From: Eubacterium sp.
GTDB taxonomy: Bacteria > Bacillota > Clostridia > Lachnospirales > Lachnospiraceae
NCBI GenBank assembly: GCA_017437905.1
Contig: JAFRWY010000011.1
Location: forward strand, 1-33,303
Length of the DNA stretch: 33,303 nt
Direction of reading: 5' to 3'
The notes under the pieces: model-generated
Database searches by the model: none
Seen by the model: only the letters and a program-made list of their open reading frames with translations
Told to the model about the DNA's origin: nothing
Shown: in pieces, positions 7,301 to 15,408 of the stretch
Layout: every line of letters begins with the position of its first letter
How positions within the stretch are numbered: the first letter of the stretch is position 1
Made by a program: the position numbers and the translations under genes

Positions 7301-8644
7301 TTGGATAAGGGAAGCGTATTTGAACGTTTTCTTGCAATAAGTATTGAATTGACAGCGGAAAGGGATCGCGATGTTCTGCTCTCACGTATCCTGGATTGTG
7401 CGATGGATGCGGCAAATTGTGATGCGGGGACATTCTATCTTCTTCGGGATGACGGACTGCATTTTTGCCGGATGGTTACCCGGTCACAGGGAGTAAGACA
7501 GGGCGGACACGACGCGCCGATCGAACTGCCGCCGGTTCCGATGGACCCGAAGTATGTCTGTGCATGGGTGGCCATACACAAAAGTTCCATCAATGTACCG
7601 GATGTTCGGGACAATACGAGTTTTGATTTTACCGGTTCCGTAAAATACGATGAGATGACCGGTTATCGCACCATGAGTATGCTGGTGATCCCCATGACGA
7701 ATGACAGAGGGGAACTGATCGGAGTTACGCAGCTGATCAATGCCATGAATGAACAGGGGGAGACAGTTCCCTTTGATCCGGGGATCGAGAAACTGGTTTC
7801 CGCCATTTCCTCCCAGGCGGCCATCAGCATTGCAAATACCTATTATGTGGATGATCTGACCCGCATCACCGCGGAAAAAGAACGGATCAGGACCGAACTC
7901 AGTATTGCGGCAAGTGTACAGAAACATATGATGCCCACCGGATTCCCGGTATTTACGGATCGGGATGAGTTTGAGATCTACGCAATCATGGAACCCGCAA
8001 AGGAAGTGGGCGGCGATTTCTATGATTTCTTTCTGATCGATGACCATCATCTTGCCATGGTAGTTGCGGATGTTTCCGGCAAAGGGATTCCGGCAGCCCT
8101 GTTTATGATGACAGCCAAAACCATGATCAAGACCCAGGCCAGGCTGCAGCCGGATCCGGTACAGGTGATGCGGAGTGTCAATGATGAACTGTGCGAGAAC
8201 AATGAGGATAATATGTTTGTGACCGCATGGCTCGGCATACTTGATACGGATACGGGTCTGCTGACCTATTCGGATGCAGGGCATGAGAGACTGTTCGTGT
8301 ATCAGGAAGGTGTATGGAGAGCCATGCCGAAGCAGCCGGGACTGGCACTTGCGATCTTCTCAAATGAAGAACTGGAAGCGATGCCCAGGAAGAGAGCTTT
8401 TTGCGACAGTACGCTGCAGCTGTCCTCCGGGGATGTGATCTTTCAGTATACAGACGGTGTGACCGAGGCCACCGATGCGGAGTACAGATTGTTCGGAGAA
8501 GAACGGTTGCTGGAAGCATTAAACAGTGCCCCTTCCACGAAGCCGGAGGAACTTCTGGCGTATGTGCATGGAGTGATCGATGATTTTGTGGGGGATGCGC
8601 CGCAGTTTGATGATATGACCATGCTGTGCCTGCAGCTCAATTGA
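7301..8644 (+). CDS. GAF-domain SpoIIE/RsbU-type PP2C phosphatase
   Basis: The 447-residue cytosolic protein has an N-terminal GAF sensor (about residues 20-185; DAGTFYLLRDDGLHF, MLVIPMTNDRGELIGVTQLIN), a short signalling helix (EKERIRTELSIAASVQ, about 195-210) and a SpoIIE/PP2C phosphatase domain (about 225-447). Metal-binding acidic motifs are intact: EVGGDFYDFF, MVVADVSGKGIPAAL, QYTDGVTEA and the closing PQFDDMTMLCLQL. Such enzymes dephosphorylate anti-sigma-factor antagonists (RsbV/SpoIIAA type) in partner-switching pathways; no partner gene is visible nearby. The start is TTG at 7301, since a stop lies 3 codons upstream. GGACGGTGATC (7286-7296) matches the extended anti-Shine-Dalgarno complement. 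It has its own TTGACA promoter and is probably monocistronic. Confidence 0.88.
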   Translation: MDKGSVFERFLAISIELTAERDRDVLLSRILDCAMDAANCDAGTFYLLRDDGLHFCRMVTRSQGVRQGGHDAPIELPPVPMDPKYVCAWVAIHKSSINVPDVRDNTSFDFTGSVKYDEMTGYRTMSMLVIPMTNDRGELIGVTQLINAMNEQGETVPFDPGIEKLVSAISSQAAISIANTYYVDDLTRITAEKERIRTELSIAASVQKHMMPTGFPVFTDRDEFEIYAIMEPAKEVGGDFYDFFLIDDHHLAMVVADVSGKGIPAALFMMTAKTMIKTQARLQPDPVQVMRSVNDELCENNEDNMFVTAWLGILDTDTGLLTYSDAGHERLFVYQEGVWRAMPKQPGLALAIFSNEELEAMPRKRAFCDSTLQLSSGDVIFQYTDGVTEATDAEYRLFGEERLLEALNSAPSTKPEELLAYVHGVIDDFVGDAPQFDDMTMLCLQLN

Positions 8645-8734
8645 GAGAAACGCTGACCATCACTTTTGTGTGGCCATTTGCCGCCATTTAAAAGGAACAA
8701 TAGATTCAAAGACATGGATAAGGAGGAAATGAAT

Positions 8735-8818
8735 ATGTCACAGGAAAGAGCAAATGAATATGTGGAGAAGATGTATACGGATGAAGAATTTCTGAGAGAG
8801 ATCTGCAGGCACGGATGA
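8735..8818 (+). CDS. 27-residue micro-ORF with a strong ribosome binding site
   Basis: AAGGAGG at 8720-8726 lies 8 bases before ATG 8735. The 27-codon frame begins MSQERANEYVEKMYTDEEF and ends EICRHG at TGA 8816-8818. Composition is highly charged and helical. The pattern (helix, then T-D-E-E-F-L-R-E-I) recalls the first helix of Nif11-like leader or small stress peptides, but this is only a resemblance. After the stop the same frame reads FNKKADE before losing sense, so a point mutation from GGA to TGA could have shortened a longer peptide. A terminator follows at 8894-8919. The rest of the 383-base gap between neighbouring genes (8645-9027) shows nothing else convincing. Confidence 0.42.
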   Translation: MSQERANEYVEKMYTDEEFLREICRHG

Positions 8819-8893
8819 TTCAACAAGAAGGCCGATGAGACGGGATGCCGGCCGGTAAACCGAAGAAGGATCTTATGGCTATATAGCGTGTAT

Positions 8894-8919
8894 GAAGGGA
8901 GTCGAAAGCGGCTCCCTTT
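8894..8919 (+). terminator. Intrinsic terminator after the micro-ORF
   Basis: GAAGGGAGTC (8894-8903) pairs with GGCTCCCTTT (8910-8919) around a GAAAGC loop, giving about 10 pairs with two G-T wobbles. The 3' T-tract is short (TTTCATT), so efficiency may be moderate. Confidence 0.55.
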
Positions 8920-9027
8920 CATTATCCGCCTGCCATGGAAATAAGAAAAATAAAAAAAGATATTTGTTGCTCTTTTGTTATACCTGTTCTGATAATATCC
9001 GAAAAAACAGACGAGGAGGAGGATATT

Positions 9028-9855
9028 ATGGCAGATCCGAGAACAAAAGAGGAACTTTTGCAGGAGATAAAGAATACAGAATCGGAGAATCAGAATTACA
9101 GGGAATTTAAGGAGTCATTGACCGATCTTAATCATGACATTGAAGAATTGATGAAGCCGAAAAAGGGAGTGAAGAACATTTTCGTGGAAGCAAAGGAGAC
9201 TTTGGATGATTTTCAGAGCCTGGCCAAGTATAAAGTGAATGAAGTGGATTATGTTTCTACCGAAACACTGAACCGCGCAGAAGAAGCGGGGATCAGCTCC
9301 CGGCTGAAGAGGACAGAGGAACTGAAGGAAGAACTCTCAAAATGGGCAACGCCGGATGCACCTGAAAGCTTTGGAAAGCTGGAAGAGGCGATGCAAAAGC
9401 ATGCAGAGCTTCTGTCGAAGATCTTCACCAGGACAGAGAACTGTAAGAAGAAGGTAAAGGCAGATACCGCGGAAACAGGTGAATACTTCGGTCAGTATGT
9501 TACGAAAGATGATCTGGAGAAGGTCCGGGAATCCGAGAAGAGGATCCGGGATGCGGTTTTAACCTATAGCGGGGACAGACAGGTAGTACCGGGCAAAAAG
9601 GGACCGGATGTAGGTAATGCAAGAAACCGTCGGGAGATTGAGGCCGTAGCGGACGTTCATGAATTCATTAAGAATTCAAATGACAGAACGCCCGAGGAGG
9701 ATAAGACCCTGAAGGCAAATCATCATAAGGCAGTGGAAGAGGTTGCACGTGCCATTGCGAAGAATCCCGACAGCCCGGCGGCAGGGCCGAAGAATCCGGT
9801 GAATCCGGCGAAGAAGGCGAAGCCCGCAGCACCGAAGGCAGGAAGGGCGTTATAG
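9028..9855 (+). CDS. Charged coiled-coil protein of unknown function
   Basis: I do not recognise this 275-residue protein. The start is ATG 9028, set by GAGGAGGAGG ending 6 bases upstream; an earlier in-frame ATG at 8935 has no ribosome binding site and would add an uncharacteristic hydrophobic stretch. The protein is almost wholly helical and charged, with coiled-coil-like segments (LLQEIKNTESENQNYREFKE near the start; RTEELKEELSKW about residue 91; KLEEAMQKHAELLSKIF about 115; DDLEKVRESEKRIRDAV about 155). The last 30 residues are a Pro/Ala/Lys-rich low-complexity tail (AAGPKNPVNPAKKAKPA). No signal peptide or membrane helix is visible, so it should be cytosolic. It lies behind the terminator at 8894-8919 and before the repeat-bearing promoter at 9920, and is probably transcribed alone. 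Confidence 0.72.
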   Translation: MADPRTKEELLQEIKNTESENQNYREFKESLTDLNHDIEELMKPKKGVKNIFVEAKETLDDFQSLAKYKVNEVDYVSTETLNRAEEAGISSRLKRTEELKEELSKWATPDAPESFGKLEEAMQKHAELLSKIFTRTENCKKKVKADTAETGEYFGQYVTKDDLEKVRESEKRIRDAVLTYSGDRQVVPGKKGPDVGNARNRREIEAVADVHEFIKNSNDRTPEEDKTLKANHHKAVEEVARAIAKNPDSPAAGPKNPVNPAKKAKPAAPKAGRAL

Positions 9856-9919
9856 TGATTTTACGGGGGACGGACCGCCGGACGGCACGGACAGGCAGCG
9901 GTCTAAGGCATATATGAAG

Positions 9920-9963
9920 CTGTGACTTTCGTGTGACGGTTCTGTGACAAACGGTCTGATAAT
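9920..9963 (+). promoter_or_regulatory. Three TGTGAC direct repeats at 11-bp spacing plus -10
   Basis: TGTGAC occurs at 9921-9926, 9932-9937 and 9943-9948, exactly 11 bases apart; two of the three are CTGTGAC. GATAAT (9958-9963) is a good -10 and no -35 is present. Equal one-turn phasing next to a -10 is the signature of tandem binding by a PhoB/OmpR-family activator. The site precedes the gene pair at 10026 and 10460. Confidence 0.6.
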
Positions 9964-10025
9964 ATATACCCCGATGAAAGAGAGAAAAGGTAGTATTAAG
10001 AACACCGGTAGAGGACGCGCGGATC

Positions 10026-10427
10026 GTGGATACGCCGAAGGGATTCCGGCTGAATCCGATCCTTGTGGTTGCGGTTATCTCGCTCCTTGCACTGGGAACC
10101 TGCTGGATGATGGGAGTATTCCGGAAGAAAGCCAATCCGGTAGACGGCACTTATCGTTTTACACATGTGGATGTCCATGGTGAAAAGGTCCTGCCCGAAC
10201 AGCTGGCAGCGTATGGAGTCAACACAAAGAATACGACCATTGAGATCGACGGAGATAAGGTGGATCTTACGGTTTTCGGATTTACCGGTCATTGTGACTT
10301 TACAATGGTGGGTGATGAGTTTACAATAACCAATGGAAGCAAGCAGATGTCGGGAAAGGCAGATATCGCCAATGACACCGTAAGGCTGCAGCACAATGGT
10401 TCGGACCTTGTGTTCGTAAAACAATAA
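10026..10427 (+). CDS. Small membrane-anchored protein, function unknown
   Basis: The 133-residue protein starts at GTG 10026 (GAGGA about 11 bases upstream). One N-terminal hydrophobic helix (ILVVAVISLLALGTCWMMGV, about residues 12-31) anchors the rest outside the membrane. The extracytoplasmic part is a small strand-rich domain (DGTYRFTHVDVHGEKV, TTIEIDGDKVDLTVFG, DTVRLQHNGSDLVFV) typical of the lipocalin-like small domains used in secreted clostridial proteins of unknown role. A cysteine in the helix is not in a proper lipobox. It is first in a probable operon with the DUF3137-like gene 32 bases downstream, behind the phased TGTGAC repeats. Confidence 0.68.
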   Translation: MDTPKGFRLNPILVVAVISLLALGTCWMMGVFRKKANPVDGTYRFTHVDVHGEKVLPEQLAAYGVNTKNTTIEIDGDKVDLTVFGFTGHCDFTMVGDEFTITNGSKQMSGKADIANDTVRLQHNGSDLVFVKQ

Positions 10428-10459
10428 AATCCCCCTTAGGAAGGGATAGGACGGAAACT

Positions 10460-11281
10460 ATGAGTAAAAGTGATTCGCTGCTCCGGATGGAGCAGCTGAG
10501 AAAAAAAGCAGAACGGGGAGCAGAATTGGAAGCCTGGGGCTATGTGGGAATTCTGCTCCTTCCTGTTGGTCTGGGACTTTTATTTGCCGGCAGCAGGATG
10601 AGAGAGAACGCCAATCAGGAAATGGATGAGCTTTACAAAGAGGTGTTCATCCGGGAACCGCTCACCGGGAATTTTGAGAATGTATCATTTGAACCCTATG
10701 AGGGATTCTCCGAGGAAATGGTGGAAGGTTTCCGGCTCTGCAGGATGGGAAATGAATTTGACTCGGAAGCATATGGAAGATGTGACCGGAATGGCGTTCA
10801 TATCGAATTGTCGGATGTGACGGTTCGGGATTATGACCGTCTGGCAAAGAAGAACAATTACACTACATTTTTTAAGGGCCGGATGATGGTACTTCATTTT
10901 CCGGACAGGATCGGTTCCGGAGAAACGGTTTTCAGCAGATCCTTTTCCGACAGGGCGCTGAGCCCCGGGGAGGAGCAGGGGAAAGTATCCATCGGAAATG
11001 CGGAATATGACGGGAAATTCGATCTGTACGTTTCGGAGCTGAAGGATGCGTCCGGTCGGGTCCTGCCCCGGCTGCTGGAAAAACTGGGATCCCTGTCCGA
11101 AAGGCATAAAGGCGTAGCGGCGAAGCTGGACGGGAATCGGCTGATCCTGGCTGTAAATGACGGGGACGGGGAGGCCTTTTACCGGAAAAAGAAGAAAAAG
11201 GTCTCATTGGAAGAGGAACTGGCGAAGGTACAAAGAGATATAGATGATATCAAGGCGATGATCGGGTTGATAAGCAGGTAA
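10460..11281 (+). CDS. DUF3137-like membrane protein
   Basis: The 273-residue protein has a basic N-terminal helix, one clear membrane segment (GYVGILLLPVGLGLLFAGS, about residues 27-45) and a soluble domain. FKGRMMVLHFPDR (about 139-151), KVSIGNAEYDGKFDLY (about 175-190), then a helix (LLEKLGSLSERHKG) and a closing strand DGNRLILAVNDGD are the order and style of DUF3137, a family of unknown function whose members are often annotated as galanin-like membrane proteins. The C-terminus is a short coiled coil (LEEELAKVQRDIDDIKAMIG). It follows the anchored protein gene by 32 bases and probably shares its promoter. The start ATG has AGGA-type purines upstream (GGATAGGACGG). Confidence 0.65.
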   Translation: MSKSDSLLRMEQLRKKAERGAELEAWGYVGILLLPVGLGLLFAGSRMRENANQEMDELYKEVFIREPLTGNFENVSFEPYEGFSEEMVEGFRLCRMGNEFDSEAYGRCDRNGVHIELSDVTVRDYDRLAKKNNYTTFFKGRMMVLHFPDRIGSGETVFSRSFSDRALSPGEEQGKVSIGNAEYDGKFDLYVSELKDASGRVLPRLLEKLGSLSERHKGVAAKLDGNRLILAVNDGDGEAFYRKKKKKVSLEEELAKVQRDIDDIKAMIGLISR

Positions 11282-11331
11282 GGGTTTTGTTCGTGTCAGA
11301 CGACAGATCGGAATGATAGGAGGAACCGGAT

Positions 11332-12377
11332 ATGATGAGAAAGAGACGATTGATGGGTATTTTTTATCCCTGATGCTTGTGCTGGGGATGATCCCCGCGC
11401 ATTCCTTTGCAGCGGAGGATGAGAAGTACGAAACCGTGGTTGCACAGCTTCCCGGTTATGATTTCACATTTGCGTATAATGACGGATGGTTTGCGGAGTC
11501 ATCCTTTACGTATTACCCGCATATTTCCACCTTATCCGCTCTTGCATCCATGGAGACCGGTACGGCGGATTCCATGAGATCCACACTTCAGGCCATGGGA
11601 TTCGAGGATGTGGAGGGCAACGGATACTACGGCCTTTCCAACGATAAACCGGAGTCAATAGCGGTGATGGCAGGAAAGAAAATGATCCGTGAAAACGGGG
11701 AAGAGATCCCGCTCATCGGAATCGTGGTACGGGGTTACGGGTATGATCTGGAATGGTATGGTAATTTCCTGATCGGAGACGGCGGAATCCATGAGGACTT
11801 CAAAACCACACGGGACGAAGCCATCCGGTTTATTAATTCGTATGCGAAAAAGGAGAGTATCACCGGAAAGGCGAAGATCTGGATCACCGGACTTAGCCGT
11901 GCCGGTGCAGTTGCGAATCTGGTGGCAGGCTACTATGCCATGAACACGGATGCAGCAGTCAATGGATTTACCACATCTCCCGAAAATGTATACGGGTATC
12001 CTGTCGGCACTCCCGATACGGTGGTGGCGGGAACGGTTACCAAGGGAGAACTTCTCAGTGTTTCCGCAGCCAGAACCGATGCGGAATATGCAGAGGATAC
12101 TCCGGGAGAAGCACTGATCTATGCAGAAGCGGATAAAGATTCCCTGATCGATCCGGCGGATCCTGCATTCTCGGGTATTCATTATTTAACTCCTGAGCAG
12201 GAATCGACCGGCGATAATGAAGGCGGAGATTCCGGCAACACCGGCGGAAATGATAAGAAGTCCCAGAATGCGAAGACCGGAGATGATACACCGATCGTTC
12301 CACTCGGGATCCTTATGTCGATTTCTCTACTTGCCATGGGAGGGATCATGGTGTATAAAAGGAAAAGGAAAGATTGA
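11332..12377 (+). pseudogene. Surface-anchored lipase-like protein, frameshifted in the signal peptide
   Basis: AGGAGG at 11318-11323 sits 8 bases before ATG 11332, which starts a classic signal peptide (MMRKRRLMGIF) but hits TGA at 11371. The remaining core and cleavage region (LSLMLVLGMIPAHSFA, then AEDEK) lies in the next frame, which is open to 12377. One extra T in the six-T run at about 11360-11365 would join them exactly. The body has the alpha/beta-hydrolase nucleophile elbow ITGLSRAGAVANL (Ser in GLSRAG) of class 3/Mbeg1-like lipases. A linker rich in Gly/Asn/Asp follows, then a sorting-like C-terminus: NAKTGDDTP, a hydrophobic helix (LGILMSISLLAMGGIMVY) and KRKRKD. Reading from ATG 11313 is open but gives no charged signal start. 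The region after the elbow is shorter than in full-size relatives and the usual His was not identified. Confidence 0.68.
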
Positions 12378-12429
12378 GACAAAGGCTTCATACGCAGAAA
12401 AAGATTAGATAGGACGATACTTTATAACC

Positions 12430-14472
12430 ATGAACGCAAATACTGTAACAAAAGGTGAGGAGGGAAGGAACGGAAGACTCACCGGAAAGCATATACTTCT
12501 GGCAGTGCTCGGAGCACTGCTTGTAACCGCACTGGGTGTGCTCAGGGCGCCGCTGGATCTGACGGAGATCTCCGTCACGGGATGGATCCTGCTACTGATC
12601 TTCCCCTTTGTATCCGCATTTTCATTCTACGCCCTGATCCGGCGGCCGGAGTATTCCGTCTTCCGGTTCATTAAGAGTCTGTACTGCCTGCTGGCACCGG
12701 CAATACCGGTTCTCTGGTATCCCGTGCTTTATGATCTGACCCGGCCGGGGTACTATGCATCGGATTTTATGGGAAGCTTCTTCCCGAAGTGGGCCCTGCT
12801 CTGGGTGATCGGAACCGCCGCTTTGTATGCATTCCTGCGGCTGATGGAATATGCAGGTTCAAAGATCCTGGTAAGGGAGGATTCCTCATCCACGCACCTT
12901 TTGGATCTGGCGGTCATGTACACACCCCAGAAGACCATAAGCGCAACGCCGCGGGAAGGGCGAAAGAAATGGTTTACGGTAGTGATCCTGATGCTTCTGA
13001 TCGCTCCGGCAGTCTTCCTCTTCGCGGTCACCCTGTTCTTATTCAATGTATATTCCAATATGGAATTTGAAGGGATCCTTTTTACGGTGCGCTTTGCCAA
13101 GGGAGGTCTTGCGATCGAGGATGTGATCGCCGGTGTCGAGTATACCATGATCTTCGTGCTGATCGCCGGTTATATTTTCCTTCAGCTATACAAATGCTTC
13201 CGGAACGACCGGCTGGTGGTAGCGGATACGAACAAGGACGGACAATATACGCTGGTGATGACCCGGAAGAAGCGGGCGCTTCATATCGTGATGTCCATCC
13301 TGCTGGTGCTGGGATGCGCTGCATTTTTCACGATACAGACGAATTTCCTGCACTATGTCAACATGAAGACCGGCAGGTCCACCATTTATGAAACCTATTA
13401 TGTGAAGCCGGATGAGAGCGTCATATCCTTCCCGGAGCAAAAGAGGAACCTGATCTTCATCTACCTGGAATCCATGGAAAGTACATATGCTTCCGGGGAA
13501 GCGGGAGGCTCACAGGAAGAGAATTACATCCCCGAACTGACGGAGCTTACGAAGGAAGGGGACACGGTTCATTTTTCAAATACGGAACTGCTGGGAGGTG
13601 CATCCGTCTTCGTACCGTCCATCACCTTCACCCAGGGCTCAACGGTCGCCCAGACCGCCGGTATCTCACTGAATACGCAGATCATTCCCCAGAACGGAGT
13701 GGTGGAGTATCCATCCACGGTAAGGCTGGAGGACATCCTGCACGAGAACGGATACAATCAGTATTACATCGAAGGCTCGAAGGGCGAATTCTCCATGTAT
13801 GATGAGTATGTGGGAAGATATGACGACAGTAAGCTGTACGACCGGATCGCTCTTACGGAACAGGGATATTCCTCGGAGGACGGAGATTATATCTGGAAAT
13901 GGGGCATCGAGGACCGGAAGCTTTTTGACATCACGAAGGAGATTGTTACCGAGGCCTCGAAAGAGGATAAGCCGTTCTTCGTTACCATGTACACCATGGA
14001 TACGCATTCCTATGAGTGCGGTCATCGCTGTGTCCTGTGTGACGATGGCATAGATCATGATTATCTTGCCACGGTGAACTGTACGTCCAGGCAGACACTG
14101 GATTTCGTGAGATGGGTACAGCAGCAGCCGTTTTATGAGAATACCACGGTGATCCTTGTGGGGGACCACCTCGGGAATAAGAAAACAGCCATGGTGGATA
14201 TTGATGATGACTACGTAAGGACCACCTATAACTGCATCATCAATCCCGCAAAAGAACCGGTAAATACAAAGAACCGGAAGTTCTCATCCCTGGATATGTT
14301 CCCGACGACGCTTTCCGCCATCGGTGTGGATATCAAAGGCGACAGGCTCGGACTCGGAACGGATCTGTTCTCACCCACGGAAACCCTGTGCGAAAAACTT
14401 GGTGAGGCGGAATACCGGAAGCAGCTGGAGCAGAGCAGCGATTATTACGACCGTGTATTTACGGGGAAATGA
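12430..14472 (+). CDS. LTA-synthase/phosphoglycerol-transferase-type membrane enzyme
   Basis: The 680-residue protein has an N-terminal membrane part with about seven hydrophobic helices (for example HILLAVLGALLVTALGVL, WILLLIFPFVSAFSFYAL, FTVVILMLLIAPAVFLFAVT, ALHIVMSILLVLGCAAFF) and an extracytoplasmic sulfatase-fold domain from about residue 340. The alkaline-phosphatase-superfamily metal site can be read: NLIFIYLESME (E347), the nucleophile Thr in TFTQGSTVAQTAG (T401, by alignment to the WTxxxMVAQT block) and ILVGDHLG (D579, H580), with THSY further upstream (about 522). Such enzymes move phosphoglycerol from phosphatidylglycerol to a polymer or glycan at the cell surface. An unusual Cys cluster (YECGHRCVLCDD, about 525-536) could bind metal or form disulfides. 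No clear ribosome binding site precedes ATG 12430, which lies 52 bases after the lipase-like gene. Confidence 0.82.
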   Translation: MNANTVTKGEEGRNGRLTGKHILLAVLGALLVTALGVLRAPLDLTEISVTGWILLLIFPFVSAFSFYALIRRPEYSVFRFIKSLYCLLAPAIPVLWYPVLYDLTRPGYYASDFMGSFFPKWALLWVIGTAALYAFLRLMEYAGSKILVREDSSSTHLLDLAVMYTPQKTISATPREGRKKWFTVVILMLLIAPAVFLFAVTLFLFNVYSNMEFEGILFTVRFAKGGLAIEDVIAGVEYTMIFVLIAGYIFLQLYKCFRNDRLVVADTNKDGQYTLVMTRKKRALHIVMSILLVLGCAAFFTIQTNFLHYVNMKTGRSTIYETYYVKPDESVISFPEQKRNLIFIYLESMESTYASGEAGGSQEENYIPELTELTKEGDTVHFSNTELLGGASVFVPSITFTQGSTVAQTAGISLNTQIIPQNGVVEYPSTVRLEDILHENGYNQYYIEGSKGEFSMYDEYVGRYDDSKLYDRIALTEQGYSSEDGDYIWKWGIEDRKLFDITKEIVTEASKEDKPFFVTMYTMDTHSYECGHRCVLCDDGIDHDYLATVNCTSRQTLDFVRWVQQQPFYENTTVILVGDHLGNKKTAMVDIDDDYVRTTYNCIINPAKEPVNTKNRKFSSLDMFPTTLSAIGVDIKGDRLGLGTDLFSPTETLCEKLGEAEYRKQLEQSSDYYDRVFTGK

Positions 14473-14497
14473 TGATTTGGTTTACATAATCTAAGGC

Positions 14498-15073
14498 TTG
14501 AGGCGCGGTAATATCACAGCCATCGCGATCATCCGGCCGGATGCGGAGAAGAATTATACCGAATATTCCATAGTGAGTGCACATTCGGTTCTGAATGATG
14601 AAATTGCGTATGAGGATGAAGAGGAGGAATCGGAAGAAGCGGAAGATACGGAAGAAGAGAATCCGGAAGCTGAGGAGGGTACGGAAGAAGCGGAGGCACA
14701 GGAAGAAGAGGAAGAGCCGGAAGAGCAGGAAGAGGTAGGAACGGACTGGTTCCATCTTTATGAGCCTACCAGACTGGGAGACCGGTATGATCTGTTGGAC
14801 GAAGATATGCGGAAAGCCGTGAGCAGCCTCTGGAAAAGGGAAAAGGAGAATGAAAGCATTATCCGCTTTTCCGAAGAGAGCAGTGACATAATCGGACCGA
14901 AAGCAATCTATCTCTCACGACTGGAAGGCGGAAATCCGGTCCCGAAGGTGTCACTGATCATCCGGGTGAAGGCTGCAGTGGATCTTTTTGCGGGAGAAGA
15001 ACCCCAGTTTGATGATATAACCATGCTGAGCTTTACCTACCTTGGGAAGAAGGACAGGGAGGAGAACGGATAA
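14498..15073 (+). pseudogene. Chimeric PP2C phosphatase remnant with acidic linker
   Basis: The frame opens at TTG 14498 right after a stop, without a ribosome binding site, and its first residues (RRGNITAIAIIRP) match the closing RDNITxIxV motif of Ser/Thr PP2C phosphatases, with Gly for the metal-binding Asp. A strongly acidic low-complexity segment follows (about residues 38-80, nearly all Glu/Asp/Ala/Pro), then a unique stretch (TDWFHLYEPTRLGDRYDLLD). The last 30 residues (VKAAVDLFAGEEPQFDDITM then LSF) are the closing motif of SpoIIE-type phosphatases. Two C-terminal PP2C ends in one 191-residue frame, without any catalytic body, point to deletion and fusion. It may still be translated. 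The neighbouring SpoIIE protein at 7301 ends in a similar motif (PQFDDMTML), a possible source. Confidence 0.5.
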
Positions 15074-15176
15074 AGGGAGGGTTTTCGGATGGAAATATGA
15101 CCGCCTGGGAAGTTCGTATGTAGGTTTAATCCGATGGCCGGAAGAAGACGGATGTGGTAGTATCAGAGGAGAAGGG

Positions 15177-15395
15177 ATGTTGCCTGGGGCAGATGGGGAG
15201 GTCTGTGTATGGTTGTATGTGAACGGCTGGGAAAGGAATACGGGGCAGATTTGCACTTCGGGATTTTCAGCCGGAGAAGTTCCGGTGGTTCGGGGGTTTG
15301 TGAGGAAGATACCCAGGTATCTCTTCTATCTGGTGGGAACCGTCGGGTGTACCTTCGGAACCGGGTATCTGCTGAATAACAAGATCAGTTTATAG
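15177..15395 (+). CDS. Possible short membrane protein, unrecognised
   Basis: An ATG at 15177 preceded by AGAGGAGAAGGG begins a 72-residue frame that ends in one plausible membrane helix (YLFYLVGTVGCTFGTGYLL, about residues 48-66). The first half (WLYVNGWERNTGQICTSG) has no recognisable character, and codon use is less regular than in the flanking genes. The same frame extends upstream to 15042, overlapping the preceding remnant, but that part looks non-coding. It ends 13 bases before the next gene. It could equally be degraded DNA between 15074 and 15408. Confidence 0.3.
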   Translation: MLPGADGEVCVWLYVNGWERNTGQICTSGFSAGEVPVVRGFVRKIPRYLFYLVGTVGCTFGTGYLLNNKISL

Positions 15396-15408
15396 AGGGA
15401 AGAGAAGC

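Noticed and set aside
11313-11331. ATG 11313 as the true start of the lipase-like gene
   Set aside because: It uses the ribosome binding site as coding sequence and lacks a charged signal-peptide head; ATG 11332 is correctly spaced but out of frame, which points to a frameshift.
15042-15176. Upstream extension of the short ORF at 15177
   Set aside because: It overlaps the preceding gene's end, has no ribosome binding site and shows no coding-like composition.
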